The notes below the pieces were generated by a model. That model searched no databases. It was not told where the DNA came from and worked only from the letters and a program-made list of their open reading frames with translations. This document shows positions 45,293 through 52,237 of a DNA stretch of 64,000 nucleotides, piece after piece (position 1 is the stretch's first letter; every line of letters starts with the position of its first letter). The position numbers and the translations under genes are program-made. The DNA is from Panonychus citri (taxonomy: Eukaryota > Arthropoda > Arachnida > Trombidiformes > Tetranychidae), in NCBI RefSeq assembly GCF_014898815.1, contig NW_026515546.1, positions 1 through 64,000 of the forward strand, read 5' to 3'.

Positions 45293-46432
45293 ATTGACGT
45301 TAATTTGTAATACAGACTCGTATAATGACTTTAGTGTTACTTTAGATGAAAGTATCAACTTGGATGAAAATTTCGACTATAGTGTTCACGTATCATCATG
45401 TTCATATGGATCAAAATATAAACAAATGCAATCAATTGCATTCACTTTCGATGGTGATGATAAACTTACTTCAATACGATTTTTAGATGATCATGATCCA
45501 AAAAAGTTGGTGGATAATCTCAACAATGCAATCTACATCATGCTCGCTAAGCATAGAAAAACTCATGTATTACCCATTTTTGGATATGACAATGGTTATC
45601 TTCAATGTGGTGTGATCAATCATACCAATGATATTACTGGAAAGTTTGTTGGAAGAGATTCACCTTTTCTACTTCTGCGAATTCTTTTCTAAGTGCTATT
45701 GGTTTCAATCTCTATGGATTAAATGAGTTCATCGCTAATGCAACATTTGAAGATAAATATTATACATTTGCACCGTATGAACTTGACCCCTCAGCTTTAA
45801 TTCTTTATGCAGACATCGCCGCTAAACCTCTCTGTGTACTACCTAGTTCAAAAGATTATATACAATTTGATGGATCGTATAGTGTACCAGTAACTAAAAA
45901 ATCATTCGGTACCATTATTTTCAAAGCGATAGGTTCTACATTTACAAGATTGAAAGATTTTCGACGAATGGATCTTGCGGTAACATTGATAATTACTAAA
46001 CAATATAAACCCAAACAGACTCTTCAAAATACAGAGCTAAAGGTTGATTCAAAGTTGTTAGATGTTCTTCATATGATTGCAGAAAATGTAGGACAACCTA
46101 AACCAAAAGCTGATTATCAATTACTTCAGAATCTTCAAACAATTGCTGCAAATATATTGGAAATCAAACCAAAGACCAATTTTGAATTATTGGATATTCT
46201 AGGTAACATTAGTAAAACTCTATCACAAAATTCATCAAAGTCTGATGTATTGGATGTTCTCAAAGCCATAAACCAAACAATCTTGGAAGCAAGACCTTTA
46301 GTATCAGTACTATCATCGAAAACAGCTCCAGATCAGACGGCTGTTGTCCCAACCTTTAGAAAGAAACAAGAACCCCCCCGAGAACCAAAACCTAGTATCA
46401 TATCATCATATAATCCAGCCGACGATGACTGA
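45285..46432 (+). pseudogene. Second penton-like jelly-roll protein with helical repeat tail (frameshifted)
   Basis: The first frame (45285-45692, 135 residues) starts with ATG overlapping the integrase stop and ends through a frameshift near 45670-45690. Code continues in another frame ('IGFNLYGLNEF', 'ALILYADIAAKPLCVLP', 'VPVTKKSFGTIIFKAIGS') into the frame ending at 46432. The order of signature stretches parallels the neighbouring gene at 46425: 'FLSAIGF' with 'FLRLLGF', 'LILYADIAA' with 'MFIYCDIVA', 'DLAVTLIITKQ' with 'TVYLSLHFRP'. After the jelly roll come four imperfect repeats of about 22 residues ('LLDVLHMIAENVGQPKPKAD' and so on), helical and fibre-shaft-like. A paralogue of the penton-like gene, probably a spike; inactive here unless the shift is a sequencing error. 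Confidence 0.65.
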
Positions 46433-47279
46433 ATTTACGATCGACTTGATTTCAAATGCATCAGTTCACATTCATCCGGAAAATAATCTAACTTCATTCA
46501 CAAATGAATTATTGGTCCCTATTGAATTTGATCGAGAATATGAATGTGGTATAATAGAACTTTTTCATCCTGCGTTACTTTTTAGTAACCAAGAAAAGAA
46601 AACTTCATTTCAAGTACAAATAAATGCGGCTGCTATATTTGGAGACTTTGAATTGATTTATAAACATGAAGACACAATATCTGATATTTGTGACCAAATA
46701 AACAAAATAATCAAATCTAATCCGGAAATATCAACTATCGCACAAATGTTTGAAAAGACTACACTAGTACAATTACCTACAATTGGCTTAATTGATCATG
46801 AAAACAGTAAAAAAGTTAACATTACTCCAGGATTTATCAATTATGAGAGTGTCACTGGAACAAGAATGAGTGCATCAATGAATATTGTTTTCAAGGATCC
46901 CAATTTTCTTCGTTTACTTGGATTCGAACCCGCCGACTATTTTTTACAACCTATTGATAAGAGTACAATTATTGTAGCAAAATCTTTTTACGACAAAAGA
47001 CATATAAATAACTTGATGTTTATTTATTGTGACATTGTAGCTGAGCATCATGTTGGTGATGCAATGGCCAATTCACTACGAGTCGTCGCTCTTTGGAAAG
47101 AAAAAGAACCAAGAGTTTTTGGACATACATTTATTAAACCAATTTACTTTCCAGTTCGACACCAAAGAATCTCCAATATATCTGTAATGTTACGAGACGA
47201 GACCGGAAGCCCAATAGCTTTCGATTATGGTACAGTTTATCTTTCATTACATTTTAGACCTCGAAAAAACTCTATATAA
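46425..47279 (+). CDS. Penton/minor capsid-like protein of the Polinton
   Basis: Starts at the ATG at 46425, which overlaps the stop of the previous gene by 8 bp; the frame extends upstream but through code of the other gene. 284 residues. It carries the block shared by this common Polinton family: 'FLRLLGFEPADYF', 'NLMFIYCDIVAEHHVGD', 'PIYFPVRHQRISNISVMLRD' and 'YGTVYLSLHFRP'. These are regarded as single-jelly-roll vertex proteins of the capsid. Intact. Its last codons read TCT ATA TAA AG, embedding a TATA box for the next gene. Confidence 0.8.
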   Translation: MTEFTIDLISNASVHIHPENNLTSFTNELLVPIEFDREYECGIIELFHPALLFSNQEKKTSFQVQINAAAIFGDFELIYKHEDTISDICDQINKIIKSNPEISTIAQMFEKTTLVQLPTIGLIDHENSKKVNITPGFINYESVTGTRMSASMNIVFKDPNFLRLLGFEPADYFLQPIDKSTIIVAKSFYDKRHINNLMFIYCDIVAEHHVGDAMANSLRVVALWKEKEPRVFGHTFIKPIYFPVRHQRISNISVMLRDETGSPIAFDYGTVYLSLHFRPRKNSI

Positions 47280-47281
47280 AG
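47273..47281 (+). promoter_or_regulatory. TATATAAAG box overlapping the penton-like stop codon
   Basis: Identical to the box at 43367 and again formed by Ser-Ile-stop codons. Its first base is 37 bp before the ATG at 47310. Confidence 0.65.
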
Positions 47282-47309
47282 CCTGAGTTAATTTTAATAA
47301 AGTATAATC

Positions 47310-47770
47310 ATGTCTTCAAAACGAAAATATTGTCCTAGTGATTGTAATTTACGTGCTTATTATATTAATCAAGCTGGTGGTGGGTAAGTGATATAAAAAT
47401 CTATCGTGGTTACCCTTATCAAGCTGGTGGACTTGGTTTTGGTACAATATTAGGTAGATTTGGGATTCCTTTACTCAAGTTTTTAGGTAAACATTTGTTA
47501 TCAACTGGGATGGCAGTAGGTGCCGATGTCTTAGCCAATCAAAATTTTAAAAGTTCTGTTAAAAATAGATTTAAAGAAGGATCAAAAACTGCCGCTAAAG
47601 AAGGTCTCGCGAAATTATCTAACGTTGTAGATCAAATTGGAACAGGAAGGCTATATAAAGCAAGAAAACGAAAGCGAAAAAACAAGTCAAAACCCCGAAA
47701 GAAAGTTAGAAAACTAATTAGAAGAAAAGTTAAACGAAAGACAAGAACTGTAAGAGATATTTTTAGATGA
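47310..47770 (+). pseudogene. Adenovirus pVI-like membrane-active/core protein (frameshifted)
   Basis: ATG at 47310 opens 'MSSKRKYCPSDCNLRAYYI' and stops after 25 codons at a TAA near 47385. The neighbouring frame then carries the typical family core: 'YRGYPYQAGGLGFGTILGRF', 'GKHLLSTGMAVGADVLANQ', 'NFKSSVKNRFKEGSKTAAKE', and a very basic tail ('KARKRKRKNKSKPRKKVRK'). This Gly-rich amphipathic plan followed by a basic tail is common to the Polinton counterpart of adenovirus pVI/pX-type proteins. A one-base shift at a short duplicated ATCAAGCTGGTGG motif explains the break. Its stop overlaps the capsid gene start (ATGATG). Confidence 0.65.
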
Positions 47771-49011
47771 TGGATTACTTACATCATAAATCTATTCCTG
47801 CTACTTTATCAAATTTGGAAGTTTTTTCTGTACCTCCTACGCAACTTGCTATTGAGTCTGTTTATGATGTGACTTTTCGACCGACTTCAACCTTAGATAA
47901 CGCTACATCATATGATATTAACATCCCTCCAACAGAAGACTTTACCGATTTATCTGAAACAATTATTCATGTCAAATTGGATATACAAAGTTCAGAAAAT
48001 AAAAATCCATCTACCACTGATGAAATCAACGTAATTAATGGATTTGGTACTTGTTTATTTGATCAAGTTGATTTATACGTTGGTTCAGTTAATACTACTC
48101 AAGCTAATGGTAGATATCATTACATTGCTCACATTGAAGATTTAATTTTCAAACACATTGGTAAAGCTGATGCCGCTGGGACTCTATGGGATGAAGATAC
48201 AAATCGAAAATCTAGAATTACAAAACCATTTGAACTTTATTTCAAATTACATTCACCTTTAGCTTCTCAAAATAATTTATTATTGAATAACCTACCACTT
48301 CAACTCAAATTTTCAAGAAACAAAAATACATTTGGTTTGATTGGTAATCAATCTAAAAAGTTTACAATCAAAATTAATGATCTAAGTGTTCATATACGAA
48401 GAGTTAAACTATTTCCTGACGCTGACATTGGAATCCAAGAAGGTTTGCAGAAAGCTCCTACTAATTATTTCACTACAAGGAATTTAGTAAAAACATTTAC
48501 TATTCCAGCTTCAAATACAACAGCAATATTTGAAAATGTTTTCTCAGGTGTAATGCCTAGAAGAGTTATTGTTGGTTTTGTAAGTAATGATTCATTCAAT
48601 GGAAAAGAAACTGAATTTAAATTTCAAAACTTTGAACTCAACTCAATTGGATCACAAGTTAATGGTGTAAACATCCCTTCTCAACCTTATGAACCCGATT
48701 TCAAAAAAGATATGTATTTGAGAGAGTTTATTGATTTGTATCGTAACACTAATCAATTCCATGGATTATCAATGTTGAAACTAAAGTACGATCAATATAA
48801 AGATGGGAATACTCTCTTCGCTTTTGATTATACTCAGGATGGTACCATTGGTTCAGAATCTGGAACATTAAGTTTATTGAAAAGAGGAACTTTAAAAATT
48901 GAAGCTAGATTTGGAGAAGCTTTGAAATCACCGATACACATGATTGTATTTGCTCAGTTTGATAACCTAATTCAGATTGATAAATATCGTAATGTAACAA
49001 TCGATTGGTAA
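47767..49011 (+). CDS. Major capsid protein, double jelly-roll
   Basis: 414 residues, intact, ATG overlapping the end of the gene before it. It has the conserved N-terminal jelly-roll signature of Polinton capsid proteins: 'FTDLSETIIHVKLDIQSSEN', then 'GFGTCLFDQVDLYVGSVNTT', 'RYHYIAHIEDLIF', a 'GTLWDEDTNRKSR' loop, and 'FELYFKLHSPLASQNNLLLN'. The second half ('NDLSVHIRRVKLFPDADIGI', 'VMPRRVIVGFVSNDSFNGKE') forms the second jelly roll. It is at the short end for the family. Expected to form the hexon-like capsomers of an icosahedral particle. Confidence 0.9.
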   Translation: MMDYLHHKSIPATLSNLEVFSVPPTQLAIESVYDVTFRPTSTLDNATSYDINIPPTEDFTDLSETIIHVKLDIQSSENKNPSTTDEINVINGFGTCLFDQVDLYVGSVNTTQANGRYHYIAHIEDLIFKHIGKADAAGTLWDEDTNRKSRITKPFELYFKLHSPLASQNNLLLNNLPLQLKFSRNKNTFGLIGNQSKKFTIKINDLSVHIRRVKLFPDADIGIQEGLQKAPTNYFTTRNLVKTFTIPASNTTAIFENVFSGVMPRRVIVGFVSNDSFNGKETEFKFQNFELNSIGSQVNGVNIPSQPYEPDFKKDMYLREFIDLYRNTNQFHGLSMLKLKYDQYKDGNTLFAFDYTQDGTIGSESGTLSLLKRGTLKIEARFGEALKSPIHMIVFAQFDNLIQIDKYRNVTIDW

Positions 49012-49013
49012 TC

Positions 49014-49433
49014 ATGTTGACAACTTTAGATCTGATTCATTCAATGAAAAAGGATAAAGATTTTTATGGTGTATTCCCACAAAATCGTTTACCTTATGTC
49101 TTGTTACCTAAACCATTCAAAATTATTGTCAATTTAGATGAATCATGGAAAGATGGAAGTCATTGGGTTTCTATTTATTCTCAGAAAAATGGATTGACAG
49201 TCTATTTTGACTCATTTGGAAGACCACCAACACCAGATATTGAAACTTTTATCGAAAGAAATAGCCCTAATGGATGGTATTACACGAAAAATAAATTACA
49301 AGGTGATTTAAGTACGTTATGTGGATTTTATTGTATAATGTTTCTTAAATATTGTCCAAAAGTTACATTGTTTTTTGATAAATTTCAAAATTGTTCAGTT
49401 ACAAATGATTACAAATTGATTAAATACGTTTAA
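49014..49433 (+). CDS. Adenain-like cysteine protease
   Basis: 139 residues from the ATG at 49014, two bases after the capsid stop. Catalytic residues fit the adenovirus protease/Ulp1 fold: H50 in 'DGSHWVSIY', D66 in 'VYFDSFGRPP', C103 in 'TLCGFYCIMFLKYC'. The known role is maturation cleavage of virion precursors such as the pVI-like protein. Intact. It is the last gene of the plus-strand block; its end overlaps the convergent coiled-coil gene by 14 bp. Confidence 0.9.
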   Translation: MLTTLDLIHSMKKDKDFYGVFPQNRLPYVLLPKPFKIIVNLDESWKDGSHWVSIYSQKNGLTVYFDSFGRPPTPDIETFIERNSPNGWYYTKNKLQGDLSTLCGFYCIMFLKYCPKVTLFFDKFQNCSVTNDYKLIKYV

Positions 49434-49833
49434 TAATTTGAATACCTTCCATTTCTGTTTGACAAACAATTTCTTGGGGACCGTGTTTTTTGTGGATAAA
49501 ATTTTCTAGGATAGAAATGTAATTGTATAACCCTTGATTAATTGAAATGACGTCTGCTGCTCTGGCTATATTATGGTTCATCTCTCTTATTGTTGCATCT
49601 CTAGTAAAGACTTTAACTCGTAATTCTTTATTTTCTGCTTTTATCTCATCATTCTTTGCAAGTAACAATTGACAGAGTCTCTCAAGTTTCGCATTTCGTT
49701 CAATAAGTAAAGCGTTTTTTTCAACAACTTCACGGTGAACCACTTCGAGAGCTAATGCTAATCGTGAACATTGACATTCATCAGGACATTTAAGACAAGT
49801 AGTTGAATAAACTGTATCATTTTCAAGAGACAT
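49420..49833 (-). CDS. Coiled-coil protein with Cys-rich head, copy 1
   Basis: 137 residues. The N terminus is 'CLKCPDECQCSRLALALEVV', followed by about 60 residues of heptad-like coiled coil ('AKLERLCQLLLAKNDEIKAE') and a C-terminal conserved 'INQGLYNYISILENFIHKK'. It is clearly related to the next gene (49865-50275), which has the same start 'MSLE', the same 'CSRLALALEVV' and the same 'ISLLEDFI'-type tail. No outside homologue recognised. Possibly a structural or scaffold protein of the element. Confidence 0.7.
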   Translation of the reverse strand: MSLENDTVYSTTCLKCPDECQCSRLALALEVVHREVVEKNALLIERNAKLERLCQLLLAKNDEIKAENKELRVKVFTRDATIREMNHNIARAADVISINQGLYNYISILENFIHKKHGPQEIVCQTEMEGIQIIKRI

Positions 49834-49864
49834 TCTGTTTAAAAAAGATGTATATCAATTAGTA

Positions 49865-50275
49865 TTAATCGAGTTTTCTTTTCTTGGTAAGACGTTCCAT
49901 ATCGACATGAAAAGGAGCTGTATTAGTTTGAATGAAATCTTCCAACAATGAAATATATTTGTAGAGATTCTCAATAGTTTGGTAAGATGGAGCAAACTTT
50001 TCTCTATGGTCTTTGTATTCTTTGATAATTACTGCTTGTAGAGCCAATCTCAATCTTAGTTCAGCATTGGTTTTTCTCTCTGTAGCAAGTAATTTTCTTT
50101 CAGTTACCAGTAGATTTCTCGCTGTACGATGTGCATGTAAAACTCCATCATTAATTTTTTCTAGCATATCATTTCTCCATTTAGTCTCTCTGTTTACGAC
50201 TTCTAAAGCTAAGGCTAAACGTGAACAGTTACATCCTGCCTTGTGGTCAAATTTTTTTGAACTTTCGAGAGACAT
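49865..50275 (-). CDS. Coiled-coil protein with Cys-rich head, copy 2
   Basis: 136 residues; tandem paralogue of copy 1. It keeps two Cys ('AGCNCSRLALALEVVNRE'), a coiled-coil middle ('LLVTERKLLATERKTNAELR') and the tail 'TIENLYKYISLLEDFIQ', and ends in a basic 'RLTKKRKLD' that could act as nuclear signal. The two copies are separated by 31 bp and share direction, which suggests duplication within the element. Confidence 0.7.
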   Translation of the reverse strand: MSLESSKKFDHKAGCNCSRLALALEVVNRETKWRNDMLEKINDGVLHAHRTARNLLVTERKLLATERKTNAELRLRLALQAVIIKEYKDHREKFAPSYQTIENLYKYISLLEDFIQTNTAPFHVDMERLTKKRKLD

Positions 50276-50278
50276 ACC

Positions 50279-50863
50279 TTAATCAGATGTTGGTTCAGGT
50301 GATGGATTAGATGAATTGGTGATTGATGAATTCGGCTCAGACCAACTGGAAATTGTCGATGGAACAGGAGAGGTTTCACGAGAAGGGTGGTAAGACCAAA
50401 GTAATAATGACGTTGATGATCTTCCAGATGCAGTAGATTCCGATAATGCTTCTCTGTAACCTTGAAAATCAGCTTCAGTCCAACGTATAGGAATAAATTC
50501 ACTTTCAGAGTTTAATAATGAATATGTTGACTCTACAGTTGTAGTACTACAAGTTGAAAAGTTTGATGATATTGATGAAATTGATGAACAAGGTGATAAC
50601 TGTTCAAGTTCACTTGATGATGATGATTCAGACGAATAACTACCTGGAGGTAGAAGGTCTCTTGGATCAGGGTTATCGATTGTTATAAGGTTGAATTCTC
50701 GAAAAACACCAGAAGGAACAATATAACGAATATTAATTGGTGATGAGACAGGAGTAGAATAAATTATAAAGTTATTAGTGTTGTGGTTGTAATTAAAAAG
50801 AGCCAGCTTAAAAAGATAGTTCAGAAATTTGATTAAAGAAAGATGATTCAATTTCACTTTCAC
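50279..50863 (-). CDS. Ser-rich Polinton ORF without ATG
   Basis: 194 codons open, but no ATG anywhere in the frame, so it must be reached by a frameshift or splice from upstream code. The best candidate is the third coiled-coil copy at 50808-51077, which overlaps it in another frame. The protein has a hydrophobic start ('FLNYLFKLALFNYN'), then 'DPRDLLPPGSYSSESSSSSE' and a long Ser/Thr/Pro-rich end. It ends 3 bp before the ATG of coiled-coil copy 2. No family recognised. May be the broken 3' half of a longer gene. Confidence 0.4.
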   Translation of the reverse strand: MKVKLNHLSLIKFLNYLFKLALFNYNHNTNNFIIYSTPVSSPINIRYIVPSGVFREFNLITIDNPDPRDLLPPGSYSSESSSSSELEQLSPCSSISSISSNFSTCSTTTVESTYSLLNSESEFIPIRWTEADFQGYREALSESTASGRSSTSLLLWSYHPSRETSPVPSTISSWSEPNSSITNSSNPSPEPTSD

Positions 50864-51077
50864 TATTGTTCCAATATCTTGATGGTTTCACTGAAGTTTT
50901 AGATAAAGACTTAACACTCCAATGTGATCTTTTCTTCTTCAGTGGTTTGAATGATTTAACAGGAACAGTATAATTATCTTCACTTAGTTTAAATTCAGGA
51001 AAGATTTGAATAAAATCTTCAAGTGAGAGAACAATGTTTATAAAAGAACTTTGTTGATTAATCGAAGCCAGGGTTCT
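50808..51077 (-). pseudogene. Third, partial coiled-coil paralogue
   Basis: On the minus strand a short frame ending at the TAA at 50808-50810 contains 'ASINQQSSFINIVLSLEDFI', matching the C-terminal signatures of the two complete copies (YNYISILENFI and YKYISLLEDFI). It continues into a basic segment ('VKSFKPLKKKRSHWS'). The Cys-rich head is missing, and no ATG precedes it in frame. Either a truncated duplicate or the 5' part of a longer gene whose remainder is the Ser-rich frame at 50279-50863. Confidence 0.45.
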
Positions 51078-51080
51078 TCA

Positions 51081-51904
51081 ACACATTTGAAATAAAAGAA
51101 AACAAAAATCAATGAATAAATCACAAGCAGATAAAAGAAAAAGATTATTAGAGAAAAAAGATTAAACACAAAAAAAGATCATTAGTTCACAATCCCAAAT
51201 GGTATCAAAACAATTCAAAAGAAAATAAGGGAAAAGATAATTATCACCAGATCACTGAGTTAAATAAAAATCTCTTACCTCAAGTGTTGTTGTACCAAAT
51301 GTACCAATGTGAACCAAAAGTCCGATGTAATTTAATCCAAAATGGAAACAATAATCCAAAGTGGTAAACACAATTAATCCAATTGGTATAAACACAATAA
51401 ATCCAAATGGTAAAAGATGAACTAAAGATGTTTACAATAAAACACTAATCAAGTAAACTATCGATGATGTTTAAATAACTTTGATACTAATTGAAGTTTA
51501 CTCACTGAGGGTATAAACTAAACTGATGAAATAAAATATAAATGTAGAATATATATTATTACTAAAAAGAAATAATAGAGAGAAGAAAGTTTTGTTCTAT
51601 TCTGAACTAAAGAGAGAAGTTAACTGATAAAAATTTTAAACGAAATAAACTTTGCAAAGTTGATTTTTACTTTAGCTCCCTCGCCTATGTCCGATAGACG
51701 TTTGCTCCCTAACGCGCAGTGACGCCTTGAAGAGGATTGCCCTATAGCGCGTCAGTAAAATTTAACTCTCCACCTATTTTATCTTCCTAACTTTGAGTGT
51801 ACTCACTCAAGTCAAAATTGCAAGTTAGTTTATGTTGTTAATCTTTAACATTATTATACTTTAAACTTTCTAGGAATAAACTTTTAGTTTTTTTAGATTT
51901 AGCC
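51081..51904. other. Polinton non-coding region with tandem repeats and GC-rich patch
   Basis: No credible gene over about 820 bp. It contains a degenerate tandem repeat (51334-51416) and an unusually GC-rich patch (51665-51770) with GCTCCCT twice and a TGACGC/GCGTCA inverted pair. This lies between opposing transcription blocks, so it may be a regulatory or origin-like region; that is inference. Confidence 0.45.
51334..51416. repeat. Degenerate tandem repeat of about 24 bp
   Basis: Four imperfect units each starting AATCCAA and containing TGGTAAACACAAT-like sequence. Confidence 0.7.
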
Positions 51905-52222
51905 ATGATTAAGTATATATATTATTTAGTAGTTTTTATAGTTAGTTATATTTTAAACTCTCAATTAAATAAATGTTTCAAACAGTGTTCAACTATTAAC
52001 TCAGTCAACAATTACAACTTGTATGAAATTAACTATTCATCTTTAAATCAGTTTCCATCATTCAACTTATCGGATTATTGTGATGTGAACCATTCGGATT
52101 ATTGTGACTTTAGTGAATTCAACAGATGTATCAACACTTGTTCACATGATCTGGATTATTTATTGGTGTTGATATTACTGGTGATTCCAATCATCTTTAT
52201 CATTACAATTGAAAGTTATTAA
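51905..52222 (+). CDS. Small two-helix membrane protein with paired cysteines
   Basis: 105 residues with a hydrophobic N-terminal segment ('IYYLVVFIVSYIL') and a C-terminal membrane helix ('YLLVLILLVIPIIFIITI'). Between them about 60 residues hold six Cys in pairs ('CFKQC', 'DYCDVNHSDYCDF', 'RCINTC'), which suggests a disulphide-bonded lumenal or external loop. Isolated on the plus strand between two minus-strand blocks, convergent with polymerase B. No homologue recognised. A membrane or envelope-associated role is inference. Confidence 0.6.
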   Translation: MIKYIYYLVVFIVSYILNSQLNKCFKQCSTINSVNNYNLYEINYSSLNQFPSFNLSDYCDVNHSDYCDFSEFNRCINTCSHDLDYLLVLILLVIPIIFIITIESY

Positions 52223-52237
52223 AGTAAGTAAACTTTA

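Noticed and set aside
47381..47425. Mini-intron in the pVI-like gene starting at GTAAGT
   Set aside because: Would be only about 40 bp with no pyrimidine tract before the AG; duplication-associated frameshift is simpler.
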